In this document: positions 17,593 to 26,393 of the stretch, one piece after another
How positions within the stretch are numbered: position 1 is the first letter of the stretch
How the letters are laid out: every line of letters starts with the position of its first letter
DNA from: Clostridium folliculivorans
GTDB lineage: Bacteria; Bacillota; Clostridia; Clostridiales; Clostridiaceae
Assembly: GCF_024341905.1 (NCBI RefSeq)
Contig: NZ_BQXY01000002.1
Span: forward strand, 124,001 to 188,000
DNA: 64,000 bases
Reading direction: 5' to 3'
Notes under the pieces: model-generated
Told to the model about the DNA's origin: nothing
Database searches by the model: none
What the model saw: only the letters and a program-made list of their open reading frames with translations
Program-made: the position numbers and the translations under genes

Positions 17593-18573
17593 GTGGATAA
17601 TTCAGATAAAGTATTAATAGAAATAAAAGATTTAAAAAAGTATTTTCCCGTTAAGAATAAATTTATTGGAAGCGAAAAGAAGTTTGTAAAAGCTGTAGAT
17701 GGGGTCTCTTTTGATATAAAGAAAGGTGAAACCTTCGGGCTTGTAGGTGAGTCTGGCTGTGGTAAATCTACTCTCGGAAGGTCAATCACTAGACTTTACG
17801 ATGTAACCTCAGGTGATATATTTTTTGACGGAACTAATATTGCAAAGTTTAGTAAAAAAGAGATGAAACAATATAATAAAAGGATGCAAATTATCTTTCA
17901 AGATCCTTATTCATCACTTAATCCTAATATGAACGTGGAAGAACTAATCAGCGAACCTCTTGTGCTCCATACAGATCTTTCTAATAAGGAAAGAACTAAC
18001 AAGATTCAGAGTTTGCTTGAGATGGTTGGGCTTAAGAAAACAGACATGGAAAAGTTCCCTCATGAATTTAGTGGAGGACAATGTCAAAGAATTGGAATTG
18101 CAAGAGCTATATCAACTAATCCTGAGTTCATATTATGTGATGAGCCTATATCAGCCTTAGATGTATCTATTCAAGCCCAGGTAGTAAATATGCTGGAAGA
18201 TCTACAAAAGGAACTAGGACTGACATATCTATTTGTGGCCCATGACCTTTCAATGGTAAGACACATATCAGATAGAATCGGTGTAATGTATTTAGGTAAT
18301 ATTATAGAGATTTCAGGAAGCAAGGATTTGTATAGTAATCCGCTGCATCCATATACAAAAGCGTTACTTTCAGCTATACCTATAGCTGATCCGCTAAAGG
18401 CAAAAGCATCTCAAAGACAAATAATTGAAGGAGACATACCAAGTCCAATTGATGTGCCTTCAGGCTGCAGGTTTCATACAAGATGCCCATATGCTAAACC
18501 AATATGTAAGGAAATAACACCTCAAATGAAAGAAGTAGAAAGTGGACATTCTGTGGCATGCCACTTATATTAG
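17593..18573 (+). CDS. Peptide ABC transporter ATP-binding protein, DppF/OppF type
   Basis: A 326-residue ATPase starting with GTG 17593 after a strong AAAGGAGG. Walker A is GESGCGKS, the signature is FSGGQCQRI, Walker B is [14 protein letters not shown] and the switch His is in [11 protein letters not shown]. The C-terminal domain has [13 protein letters not shown], the OppF counterpart of the Cys-containing motif. It completes a full Dpp/Opp system (binding protein, two permeases, two ATPases). The strong hairpin at 18580 closes the operon. Confidence 0.95.
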   Translation: MDNSDKVLIEIKDLKKYFPVKNKFIGSEKKFVKAVDGVSFDIKKGETFGLVGESGCGKSTLGRSITRLYDVTSGDIFFDGTNIAKFSKKEMKQYNKRMQIIFQDPYSSLNPNMNVEELISEPLVLHTDLSNKERTNKIQSLLEMVGLKKTDMEKFPHEFSGGQCQRIGIARAISTNPEFILCDEPISALDVSIQAQVVNMLEDLQKELGLTYLFVAHDLSMVRHISDRIGVMYLGNIIEISGSKDLYSNPLHPYTKALLSAIPIADPLKAKASQRQIIEGDIPSPIDVPSGCRFHTRCPYAKPICKEITPQMKEVESGHSVACHLY

Positions 18574-18579
18574 AAAAGT

Positions 18580-18641
18580 CTAGTCTTAGACAGAACTATT
18601 CCTTGTAAAGTAAGGAATAGTTCTGAAAGACTAGTTTTTTT
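18580..18641 (+). terminator. Terminator of the peptide transporter operon
   Basis: Nested stem: CTAGTCTT (18580-18587) with AAGACTAG (18627-18634) enclosing AGAACTATTCCTT with AAGGAATAGTTCT, followed by seven T. Confidence 0.9.
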
Positions 18642-18977
18642 ATTTATCAAGGAATAGTTATTGGGATATACTAGTTTTCAATGAAATACATATTATTTGG
18701 TTAACATTAATTGTTAAACACATAATTAATTCAATTTAAAAAACTGAAATGGCAGATTTATATAATAAATTATATAAAAAATGGGTTTACCCCCTTAAAT
18801 GTTAAAACTATAATCGTATATTATTAAGTAAAGATTTATGAGTAGGACAGTGGATTTAAAATAGGGGAGGTCAAAAAGATTTAAATGTGGTAGCTATGTG
18901 ATCATATGACTATCAATTATAAGATATGGATGTAAGGGTATAAATACATAAGATAATAAATAGCAGGAGAGATAGAC
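18642..18977. other. Intergenic region before the GGDEF-related pair
   Basis: About 335 AT-rich bases with no gene. A polypyrimidine block (TTTACCCCC, near 18785) and a purine block (ATAGGGGAGG, near 18861) stand out but form no clear known element. The promoter for the next gene was not identified with confidence. Confidence 0.3.
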
Positions 18978-19469
18978 ATGGAGACAAAAACACTTAAAAC
19001 TTTATATTGGACTTATTTAACAGCAATACCAAACTTTTTTGATTTTATCGATGCTGATGTCAGTGAAGTATTTGGTAAAAAGGGCAGTTTTATAGTTTTC
19101 AATATAGTTAGTTTAAGAAAGATTAATGAAAAGTATGGAAGAGAGTTTGGTGATTTACATACTAAAGCTTTAATAAAAGCAATTACTACTATTTCATCAA
19201 AATATAAGAAATCATATTGCTTTAGATTTGGAAGCAACGATTTTGTAGTCATATTGCCTAATTATACTACAAAACAAATTAATGAGATTTCGCTTGAAAT
19301 CAAAGAACAATATAAAGATAATGTGAATTCTTTAGGCCTTAATAGAGCACAGTTAAATAAATTTATGATTGAATATAAAAAAGAAATTACCTCAGTAGAA
19401 GATTTTATGAAAAGTTATTTAACTTTGCCAAGATACTTTGAATCACAAAAGAGAGTAAACGGAATATAA
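18978..19469 (+). CDS. Degenerate GGDEF-like protein, short paralogue of the next gene
   Basis: A 163-residue protein starting ATG 18978 (RBS AGGAGAG). It matches the N-terminal 150 residues of the following gene product: both share PNFFDF.(E/D)ADVS..FG.KG.FIVFNI, a central VxxF.(F/L)G.ND, and QLNKF...(Y)(D/K).EITSVEDF near the end. The region has a GGDEF-like fold pattern, but the signature position reads FGSNDFVVI instead of GGDEF, so cyclase activity is unlikely. Here the protein ends where the second gene product continues into a true GGDEF domain. It may be a truncated duplicate or a regulatory (nucleotide-binding or partner) subunit. Confidence 0.65.
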   Translation: METKTLKTLYWTYLTAIPNFFDFIDADVSEVFGKKGSFIVFNIVSLRKINEKYGREFGDLHTKALIKAITTISSKYKKSYCFRFGSNDFVVILPNYTTKQINEISLEIKEQYKDNVNSLGLNRAQLNKFMIEYKKEITSVEDFMKSYLTLPRYFESQKRVNGI

Positions 19470-19601
19470 TGGACAACTATATATGAAATTGTTTAAGGAT
19501 AAATTACGTAGTTTTATTATATTAATTTATATGATATTTATATTAAAAGAAGCAACTAAGGAAGCTTTTGAGTAAACTTAATGATAATTAGGAGGTTTTG
19601 A

Positions 19602-20645
19602 ATGGAAATAAAAGCATTAGATAATGTTTATGGTAATTATTGTACAGTACGTCCAAACTTCTTTGATTTTCTTGAAGCTGATGTTAGTAAAATATTTGGA
19701 GAAAAAGGCGCATTTATAGTTTTTAATATTTTTAATTCTCAAAAAGAAGAGGACGAGTTATATATAGAAGATATTTTCAGGTTAGTGAGAAGTGTAATTT
19801 CCGCATATCCAAATGTGTATGGTTTTATATTAGGGACTAATGATATAATAATTACTTTTCCAAACTATAATTTCGCTGATATCGAAAAAATATCTTATAA
19901 AGTAGAAGCTAACTTGAACAATAGAATAAATACTTTTGAAAACTCTCATATACAGTTAAATAAGTTCATTTTACAATATGACCAAGAGATTACATCTGTA
20001 GAAGATTTTTATGAATTGTTATTTAATAATGCGATAAGACTAGAAGAAAATAGAGAAGTTTCTAGAAAGAAAATTAAACGCATAATACATATGTTTACTA
20101 ATAATATAAGGAACACACTTCATTCTTATAAATACGCAAATGAACTTGCTTTTATAGATGATGTATCAGGAATATCGAATCATCGGGCTGGAAAACTATT
20201 TTTATCAAAGCTAATGGAAGAACATATAGAAAATAGAAAAGGCTTTGGAATAATGTTTATAGATGGAGATAACTTGAAACGTTATAACAATATAAGTTAT
20301 GATGCAGGAAATCAAATGATTAGAAATCTTAGTTCTATAATTAAAGACTCCATAAGAAGCGAAGATAAGGTGTTCAGATGGTTATCAGGCGATGAATTCG
20401 TAGTGATAGTAAGGGAAATAGATGAGCTAAATACTTTAAAATTAGCTGAAAGAGTAAGAAGAGCCGTTGAATCTAAAACTAAAAACTATATATACCCAAC
20501 AACTATTTCAATTGGAGTAACTCATTATCCAAGTGACGGGAAGACATTTAATGATGTGATAAACAGAGCTGAGAAAGCAAATGCTTATGCAAAGTCGATT
20601 GGAAAGAATCGTGTGATAAAATGGAATGTTTCAATGAATGAATAA
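19602..20645 (+). CDS. Diguanylate cyclase with degenerate N-terminal and intact C-terminal GGDEF domain
   Basis: A 347-residue cytoplasmic protein predicted to make cyclic di-GMP. ATG 19602 is preceded by AGGAGG. Residues 1-155 form a degenerate GGDEF-like region (FILGTNDIIITF at the signature position) related to the whole of the preceding gene product. Residues about 180-345 form a standard GGDEF domain: DDVSGISNHRAG, GIMFIDGDNLKRYN, RSEDKVFRWLSGDEFVVIV (SGDEF in the active site, RSED matching an RxxD inhibitory site) and TISIGVTHYP. There are no membrane segments. A bidirectional terminator follows. Which signal the N-terminal half senses is unknown. Confidence 0.85.
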   Translation: MEIKALDNVYGNYCTVRPNFFDFLEADVSKIFGEKGAFIVFNIFNSQKEEDELYIEDIFRLVRSVISAYPNVYGFILGTNDIIITFPNYNFADIEKISYKVEANLNNRINTFENSHIQLNKFILQYDQEITSVEDFYELLFNNAIRLEENREVSRKKIKRIIHMFTNNIRNTLHSYKYANELAFIDDVSGISNHRAGKLFLSKLMEEHIENRKGFGIMFIDGDNLKRYNNISYDAGNQMIRNLSSIIKDSIRSEDKVFRWLSGDEFVVIVREIDELNTLKLAERVRRAVESKTKNYIYPTTISIGVTHYPSDGKTFNDVINRAEKANAYAKSIGKNRVIKWNVSMNE

Positions 20646-20663
20646 ATAAAATACTTTTGAATA

Positions 20664-20701
20664 TAAAAAATCGCTTTTTATTAATAAAAAGCGATTTTTA
20701 T
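20664..20701. terminator. Bidirectional terminator between convergent genes
   Basis: Perfect stem AAAAATCGCTTTTTA with TAAAAAGCGATTTTT around a short TTAA loop, flanked by A and T runs. It serves the cyclase gene on the left and the chemoreceptor gene on the right. Confidence 0.85.
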
Positions 20702-20739
20702 TTTGATTATTATAATATTATAAAAATATATTTTACTGA

Positions 20740-22422
20740 TTACTCTGTTTTAAAGTTTTTTACCGCATCTGATAGGTTAGTAGAAAGATCTTTTAATTCT
20801 TTCATATTTTCCATAATATCATTAATATTCTTATTTTGAATTTCTGTTAATGCAGTAACCTCCTCAGAACTTGCTGAAGTTTCTTCACTTACAGCAGATA
20901 TGCCTTCTATCACGTTAACAGTGGTAGATGTATTAGCCTCTATTTCGTTTATTTGTACTGAAAGAAATTCAATATTTTGGAACATTTCTGAAGTAGCCTT
21001 TTCTATAGAGCTAAATACATTCTCTGCATCTTTCACCGCAATTGTTTGATCGGATATTACATTTCGTGTCATATCAACATTATTAGCTATATTGTCTATA
21101 TTTTTCTGAATATCATTTATTACTTCTGATATAGCTTTAGTCTGTTCCGAAGACTGTTCAGATAACTTTTTTATCTCCTGGGCCACAACTGAAAAACCTT
21201 TTCCGGCTTCACCAGCTCTAGATGCTTCTATTGAAGCATTAAGAGAAAGTAGGTTAGTTTGGTTAGAAATTGCTCTTATTATATTTGTAACTTGATTAAT
21301 TTTTTCTGACTGTTCCTTAAGAGCTTTAACATCTTCTACAACCTTTGTAAAATCCTTATGAGTGGTCTCTGAAGTTTGTCCTAAAATAGCTGTTATACGG
21401 CTTCCTTTCTGGATTTCCTGTTGTGTATTAGATGCTATTTTTTGTATAGCCTTAGCTGAGGTATTTGTATTGTTAGCAGAATTATATATTTGTTTAATTG
21501 AGGTACTTCCTTTTTCTATGTCTTGTGCAAGTGTTTGATTAGACATTGCTATTTCATTTATGGCTGTAGATATATCGTTATATGAAGTCTTGCTTTCATT
21601 TACATCTTTTGATGTGTCTTGAAGTGATTTATCAAGAATAACAGCACTCTTCTTTATATTAGTAGTTAGTTCCTTAAGATTTGATAGCATGTTATTAAAT
21701 CCATTAGCAAGAGATGCTATCTCATCTTCACTATGAACCACAACTGGATTTATAACTAAGTTTCCATTTTCAACTTCTTCCATGGCTTTAGCAATATCTT
21801 TTATTGGCTTAGTAGACTTACTTACTACAAGTGAAATTATTAATATTGATAGTATTAATGTAATAGCCCCAACTTCAAACAATACTTCCATTGCCTTTAC
21901 TTTTGCACCCTGGAATTCAGCGGTATTTCCATTTAATGCAATTACCATATCCCAAGGCTTGTAGTATGTATAGTATGCAAATTTTGATTTTCCATCTTGT
22001 GTGTATAATACTTGTTTGACCTTAGACATTCCATATTCTTGCGTTGTAAAGCTTGAAATATTATCCACCATTTCTTTAATTTGAGACTGACCAATAAGGT
22101 TTGTACCTACAAGGCTTTTATCATTGTTATAAACAACAACACCTTTTGAATTTACAACAAAGCCATTACCATTTTCACCAACGGTACGGCTTACAATATA
22201 TTTATTGAATGCATCTTTTGCTTTCGCTTGATCAGTTGCAGTTTTATCTAGCCCAGAGGCAACGTCCCAAGCACACATAACTCTCTCCATCATTTGTTCA
22301 GATAATACTTTGTTTGATTCACCGACAATTACAAAGTAGCTTGGTACTCCGATTGCAACTAAGGTTGTAACAATTAATCCTATTACAATTAATACTAATT
22401 TAGTGCTAATGTGCTTTCTCAT
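20740..22422 (-). CDS. Methyl-accepting chemotaxis protein with single-Cache-like sensor domain
   Basis: A 560-residue chemoreceptor. The reverse-strand ATG at 22422 is chosen because GGAGGA precedes it directly; the frame extends 23 codons further but that stretch has no ribosome binding site. A membrane segment lies near residues 8-30. The sensor region (30-190) has an sCache-like pattern ([35 protein letters not shown], then [15 protein letters not shown]). A second membrane segment lies near 195-218, followed by HAMP and the signalling coiled coil with the conserved tip ([20 protein letters not shown]). The gene is transcribed away from the Ser/Thr kinase gene. Confidence 0.92.
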   Translation of the reverse strand: MRKHISTKLVLIVIGLIVTTLVAIGVPSYFVIVGESNKVLSEQMMERVMCAWDVASGLDKTATDQAKAKDAFNKYIVSRTVGENGNGFVVNSKGVVVYNNDKSLVGTNLIGQSQIKEMVDNISSFTTQEYGMSKVKQVLYTQDGKSKFAYYTYYKPWDMVIALNGNTAEFQGAKVKAMEVLFEVGAITLILSILIISLVVSKSTKPIKDIAKAMEEVENGNLVINPVVVHSEDEIASLANGFNNMLSNLKELTTNIKKSAVILDKSLQDTSKDVNESKTSYNDISTAINEIAMSNQTLAQDIEKGSTSIKQIYNSANNTNTSAKAIQKIASNTQQEIQKGSRITAILGQTSETTHKDFTKVVEDVKALKEQSEKINQVTNIIRAISNQTNLLSLNASIEASRAGEAGKGFSVVAQEIKKLSEQSSEQTKAISEVINDIQKNIDNIANNVDMTRNVISDQTIAVKDAENVFSSIEKATSEMFQNIEFLSVQINEIEANTSTTVNVIEGISAVSEETSASSEEVTALTEIQNKNINDIMENMKELKDLSTNLSDAVKNFKTE

Positions 22423-22686
22423 ATTTCCTCCGCAGTAAATAATAATTATTATTAGTTGATTAATTATATCAAATGTCTTTAGAGTATACAATGTAATTTA
22501 ATTGGTATTATATAGATAAACTCCTAGGATAAGTTCTAATATGAAGTAGTTTATTTATATAAATCTCCTATTTGAATGTAAAAATAAATTTTTATAATAA
22601 AAAGTATACGTACCCCCATAAAATAGAAAGTGGATTCGTATATAATACTAGGCGAAATTTTGATAGATTAGTAAATGGGGGTAAGT

Positions 22687-23856
22687 ATGCTTGAAGTTGG
22701 ACATATTTTAGATGATAAATATGAAGTTAAAAAAATAATTGGTTCTGGAGGTATGGGTACAGTCTATTTATGCAAAAACATACGTCTGGACAACTTTTGG
22801 GCAATAAAAGAAACTGAAAAATGTGATAATCTAAATATAGATATTTTATCAGAGTGCAATATACTAAAGAATTTGAATCATACTGGTATTCCTAGGATAG
22901 TTGATATATTTTATGAAAATAGCTATTTTTATTTAGTTGAAGATTATATAAAAGGGAAAACTTTATTTGAGTATATAAAAGATGAACAACAAATTGAAGT
23001 AGAAACCATTAAAACTATTATTCTTGAAATTAGTGAAATAATAGATTATCTGCATAGTCTTAATCCACCAATAATTTATAGAGATTTAAAACCATCAAAT
23101 ATAATAATAAATCCAAGTGGAAAAGTTTTTCTTGTGGATTTTGGTATATCAAAAATTTATAAAGCAGATAGCGATAGTGATACAATCTGTATGGGATCAA
23201 GTGGCTATGCTGCACCAGAGCAACATGGACTAGCACAATCCTGCAAACAGACAGACATTTATGGAATGGGAATGGTCATGTATTTTATGCTTACAGGTAA
23301 AGTTCCGTTTAGTGGTGCAGAGCCATTATTTGATGAAAATTATAATGGTAATTTAAATGAAGATTTTATAAGAATAATCAAGAAATGTATACAGCCCGAA
23401 ATTAAAGATAGATATCCTTCTGTACATGATCTAAAAAAAGAAATTATTGAATTATCAATTATTGAAAAATATGACAAGACCGTTCTTTTAAATAATTCAA
23501 TGGGAAAAATCAAGAAGGTAAAGAAAAAATTTAGGATTAAAAAAATTTTTTTAATTATCCCTTTCTTCCTAATTTTATTATTTGCTTCAATGTATCTTTT
23601 AGGAGAAAGTGGCACAGGTAATAAAGGTGATGATGGAATAAATAAATCCAATGTTGAAAATAATGTACAAAGTATACCAGAAGAAACAAAAGAAACCAAC
23701 GAACAAGTTCAAAATGGTAATTCTGGGGATGCAGCTAGTGATAACAAACTACAAAATCAAGCAACTGATAATACCATTAATAAGCAGACTTCAGATACTC
23801 AGCCAACATATTATAATCAGCACAAAGCTAAAGGGAATGGTAAGAAGAAAAAATAA
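22687..23856 (+). CDS. Membrane-anchored Ser/Thr protein kinase without PASTA domains
   Basis: A eukaryotic-type kinase of 389 residues. ATG 22687 is chosen because GGGGG (22677-22681) lies at the right distance; an ATG at 22675 overlaps that site. The kinase domain (about 11-265) has the glycine loop GSGGMGTVY, K41 in AIKE, the catalytic YRDLKPSN (D133), DFG (D151) and APEQ. It is followed by a basic stretch, one membrane helix (about 286-305) and an outside tail of some 80 residues rich in Asn, Gln, Thr and Lys, ending KGNGKKKK. The PASTA repeats of PrkC-type kinases are absent and no phosphatase gene lies next to it. It therefore differs from the usual cell-wall sensing kinase. Confidence 0.9.
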   Translation: MLEVGHILDDKYEVKKIIGSGGMGTVYLCKNIRLDNFWAIKETEKCDNLNIDILSECNILKNLNHTGIPRIVDIFYENSYFYLVEDYIKGKTLFEYIKDEQQIEVETIKTIILEISEIIDYLHSLNPPIIYRDLKPSNIIINPSGKVFLVDFGISKIYKADSDSDTICMGSSGYAAPEQHGLAQSCKQTDIYGMGMVMYFMLTGKVPFSGAEPLFDENYNGNLNEDFIRIIKKCIQPEIKDRYPSVHDLKKEIIELSIIEKYDKTVLLNNSMGKIKKVKKKFRIKKIFLIIPFFLILLFASMYLLGESGTGNKGDDGINKSNVENNVQSIPEETKETNEQVQNGNSGDAASDNKLQNQATDNTINKQTSDTQPTYYNQHKAKGNGKKKK

Positions 23857-24142
23857 TATCATATATATTTAATTAAAATTAAGACGCTGCTAAAGCACCA
23901 TGTTGAAATTGATTGATTAATCATCCGACGCTTTAATGAGCTTACGCAAAGAATTAATATGATTTTGTCATATTCCATGGCTAAAACTGTAAACTCACTA
24001 CGTTCGAACAGTACAGTTTTTTAACGCCATTGCATCTGAAAAAATCATTTAATTCTAGTTGCTCGCTCATATAGCCTCTCCTGTATAACCAATCAATTTC
24101 AACAATATTCTTAAACATAGCCATTGTTAATTATTTTTATAG
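23857..24142. repeat. Dispersed repeat family R, copy R1 (longest copy)
   Basis: TTGAAATTGATT (23903-23914) and AATCAATTTCAA (24091-24102) are perfect 12-bp inverted ends, extended by GATTA/TAACC. The right end is followed by the family tail AACAATATTCTTAAACATAG (24101-24120). Inside is a hairpin, AAACTGTA with TACAGTTT (near 23993-24021), and the block GCTCGCTCATATAG (24061-24074). No reading frame is present. It fills most of a 490-base gap. Confidence 0.65.
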
Positions 24143-24176
24143 AAGTTGGAGAAATAAAAATCTCCGACTTTTTTTA
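24143..24176 (+). terminator. Terminator after repeat R1
   Basis: Stem AAGTTGGAGA (24143-24152) with TCTCCGACTT (24161-24170), one G-U pair, then seven T. Confidence 0.75.
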
Positions 24177-24212
24177 TTATAAAATAGCAGAGTTTTTCTA
24201 AATTAGAAAATG

Positions 24213-24230
24213 TAGTTAGAAAACTAACTA
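24213..24230. promoter_or_regulatory. Putative MarR operator, upstream copy
   Basis: Perfect palindrome TAGTTAG (24213-24219), AAAA, CTAACTA (24224-24230), just upstream of the -35 box at 24246. It shares the half-site TAGTTA with the palindrome after the promoter. Confidence 0.5.
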
Positions 24231-24245
24231 TTTAATTAAACATCG

Positions 24246-24274
24246 TTGACACTTTAGGCAGAAAAATATATACT
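24246..24274 (+). promoter_or_regulatory. Sigma-A promoter of the marR-MATE operon
   Basis: Perfect TTGACA (24246-24251), 17-base spacer, TATACT (24269-24274). Two palindromes flank it. Confidence 0.75.
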
Positions 24275-24276
24275 AT

Positions 24277-24300
24277 AATAGTTATGAAAATATAACTATT
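24277..24300. promoter_or_regulatory. Putative MarR operator, downstream copy
   Basis: Perfect 9-bp arms AATAGTTAT (24277-24285) and ATAACTATT (24292-24300) with a 6-base centre, starting two bases after the -10 box and so covering the transcription start. Binding here would block the polymerase, as in other autorepressed marR operons. Confidence 0.6.
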
Positions 24301-24347
24301 ATATAAATATAACTAATATTTAAACTATATCCTTTTTGGAGGCATAA

Positions 24348-24800
24348 ATGGATAAACAGATATATGATGAAATGATTGAAAATCTATATTGGGCATTTCC
24401 TCTGCTTAAAACTAAATTAGTGAAGCCTTTTGATAAAGAGGAAAAAGAAAAAGAAAATGACCTAACTGGTACTCATATGACTATACTTTTTATGGTAAAA
24501 GAAAAAGGAAGCATATGCATATCAGAAATCGGGAAACATTTGGGGATTTGTAAAGCAAATCTTACACCACTTGTTCAAAAATTAATAGATAAAAGCTATA
24601 TAGAAAGATTCGTTGATGACAAGGATAGAAGATACACTTTTATCAAACTTACAAGTGTCGGAGAAGATTTCCTGGATAACAAAAGATATAAAGTGCAAGA
24701 GTTTTTAAAACAAAAGGTATCAGATTTAAGCGAAGCAGATTTAATGACACTATCAGCTTCAGTTGCAGGATTAAAAGAGATTTTAATGAAAATAAAATAA
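24348..24800 (+). CDS. MarR-family transcriptional regulator
   Basis: A 150-residue winged-helix regulator. ATG 24348 follows GGAGG. The helix-turn-helix and wing are visible as TGTHMTILFMVKEKGSICISEIGKHLGICKANLTPLVQKLIDKSYIERFVDDKDRRYTFIKLTSVGE, a standard MarR pattern with the DDKDRR wing. N- and C-terminal helices would form the dimer. It is followed 19 bases later by a MATE efflux pump gene, and palindromes surround the promoter, so it most likely represses itself and the pump until an unknown drug or metabolite binds. Confidence 0.92.
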   Translation: MDKQIYDEMIENLYWAFPLLKTKLVKPFDKEEKEKENDLTGTHMTILFMVKEKGSICISEIGKHLGICKANLTPLVQKLIDKSYIERFVDDKDRRYTFIKLTSVGEDFLDNKRYKVQEFLKQKVSDLSEADLMTLSASVAGLKEILMKIK

Positions 24801-24819
24801 TTCGTAGAGGAGTGTAAGT

Positions 24820-26199
24820 ATGGACAAAACAAACAGATTAGGGGAAGAGAAAATTTCAAAACTCCTTGTTACTTTTTCAGCACCAGCTATTATAGGTATG
24901 TTAGTAAATGCTATGTACAATGTTATTGATAGAGCTGTAATAGGTCATGGGGTAAATGAGCTTGGAATCGCGGGAATAACAATTGGATTTCCTATTCAAA
25001 TAATAATGATGGCTTTTGGTATGCTTATAGGAATTGGAGCAACTTCATTAGTATCAATTCGTTTAGGTGAAGGAAAAAAAGAAGAAGCAGAAAAAATTAT
25101 GGGTAATGCAGTTACCTTACTAGTAGTAATTTCTATTGTTTTAACAATTTTGGGGTTAATATTTCTTAACCCGTTATTAAAGGCTTTTGGTGCAAGTGAA
25201 GCAGTATTACCGTATGCAAGAGATTATGTTAAGGTAATTCTTGTAGGAATGATTTTTGGTACACTTGGATTTGGTATGAATAACTTTATTCGTGCTGATG
25301 GAAATCCAAAGATAGCAATGCTTACAATGCTTATAAGTGCTTTAATTAATGCAATATTAGCACCAATTTTTATATTTATATTTAGATGGGGAATGGTAGG
25401 AGCTGGTCTAGCGACTTCTTTAGCTCAAGTAGTGTCTAGTACTTGGATAATGTCATATTTTCTTATGGGAAAGAGTTCTCTTAAACTTAGATCAAAAAAC
25501 CTAAGGCTAGATTCAAGAATAGTAAGAAAAATTTTAACCATAGGAACACCACCTTTTGCAATGCAATTATCAAATAGCTTGCTAAATGTTATTTTGAACA
25601 AAACTCTTATTGTATATGGTGGCGACTTAGCTATTTCTGGAATGGGAATTATTAATAGTATTCAAACATTGATGTTAATGCCTGTAATAGGAGTTAGCCA
25701 AGGTTCTCAACCAATAATAGGGTACAATTACGGAGCTAAAAAATATGACCGTATTAAAGAAACATTAAAGCTAGCAATATCAGCAGCTACAATTATTGTA
25801 GTTATTGGTTTTATATTAACTAGATTGTTCCCAAATCAATTTATTGGTATATTTGCTTCAGACGAAGAATTGATTAAGTTCGGAACACATGCATTATTTA
25901 TATTCTTTTTATGTTTACCAGTGACAGGATTTCAGATTATAGGGGCTAATTACTTCCAGGCAGTTAGTAAGATGAAACCTGCTATGTTTTTAACCTTATC
26001 TAGACAGGTCCTTATACTTATTCCAGCAATTTTAATACTATCAAAAATGTTTGGATTAGATGGAGTTCTTTATGCTGGACCTTTAGCTGATTTTTCGGCG
26101 GCAGTCTTAACTGGAATTTGGTTATGGAAAGATTTAAAGCATCTAAATAATGATGAAGAAGAAAATGAGAATGAAGATTTATTGGTTCTAGAAGATTGA
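24820..26199 (+). CDS. MATE-family multidrug efflux pump
   Basis: A 459-residue membrane transporter with about 12 predicted helices in two similar halves. It expels drugs or organic cations using a sodium or proton gradient. Landmarks are the N-terminal FSAPAIIGMLVNAMYNVIDRAVIGHGVNELGIAG and the mid-protein MPVIGVSQGSQPIIGYNYGAK motif, both typical of MATE proteins of the MepA/NorM type. The C-terminus is acidic (NNDEEENENEDLLVLED). It forms an operon with the marR gene and ends in a hairpin at 26232. Confidence 0.93.
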   Translation: MDKTNRLGEEKISKLLVTFSAPAIIGMLVNAMYNVIDRAVIGHGVNELGIAGITIGFPIQIIMMAFGMLIGIGATSLVSIRLGEGKKEEAEKIMGNAVTLLVVISIVLTILGLIFLNPLLKAFGASEAVLPYARDYVKVILVGMIFGTLGFGMNNFIRADGNPKIAMLTMLISALINAILAPIFIFIFRWGMVGAGLATSLAQVVSSTWIMSYFLMGKSSLKLRSKNLRLDSRIVRKILTIGTPPFAMQLSNSLLNVILNKTLIVYGGDLAISGMGIINSIQTLMLMPVIGVSQGSQPIIGYNYGAKKYDRIKETLKLAISAATIIVVIGFILTRLFPNQFIGIFASDEELIKFGTHALFIFFLCLPVTGFQIIGANYFQAVSKMKPAMFLTLSRQVLILIPAILILSKMFGLDGVLYAGPLADFSAAVLTGIWLWKDLKHLNNDEEENENEDLLVLED

Positions 26200-26231
26200 T
26201 AATTTATATATAATATATAAAAAAGTATAAG

Positions 26232-26263
26232 AAGCTGTATCAGAAATTTTGATGCAGCTTTTT
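26232..26263 (+). terminator. Terminator after the MATE gene
   Basis: Stem AAGCTGTATCA (26232-26242) with TGATGCAGCTT (26250-26260), one G-U pair, then T residues. Confidence 0.7.
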
Positions 26264-26393
26264 GATATGTAAGAAACATAGTTTTTCTGCAGAGATAGAT
26301 AATTTTAAATTAGGAGCTCATTATATGATGTTTTATCGTATAATGAAGTATCATTGTAGGTCACGTAGTAAGATCAGTGGAGGAATTAATAGT

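Noticed and set aside
23990..24025. TTCGAAC in repeat R1 as a tRNA T-arm
   Set aside because: No acceptor or anticodon stem can be drawn around it; it is the loop of a simple hairpin.
23903..24102. Family R copy R1 as an insertion sequence
   Set aside because: It is only about 200 bases long and encodes no transposase; it is reported as a non-coding repeat instead.
26262..26393. Longer N-terminus for the alpha/beta hydrolase
   Set aside because: The extra 44 residues would bury the membrane anchor, and GGAGG lies directly before ATG 26394.
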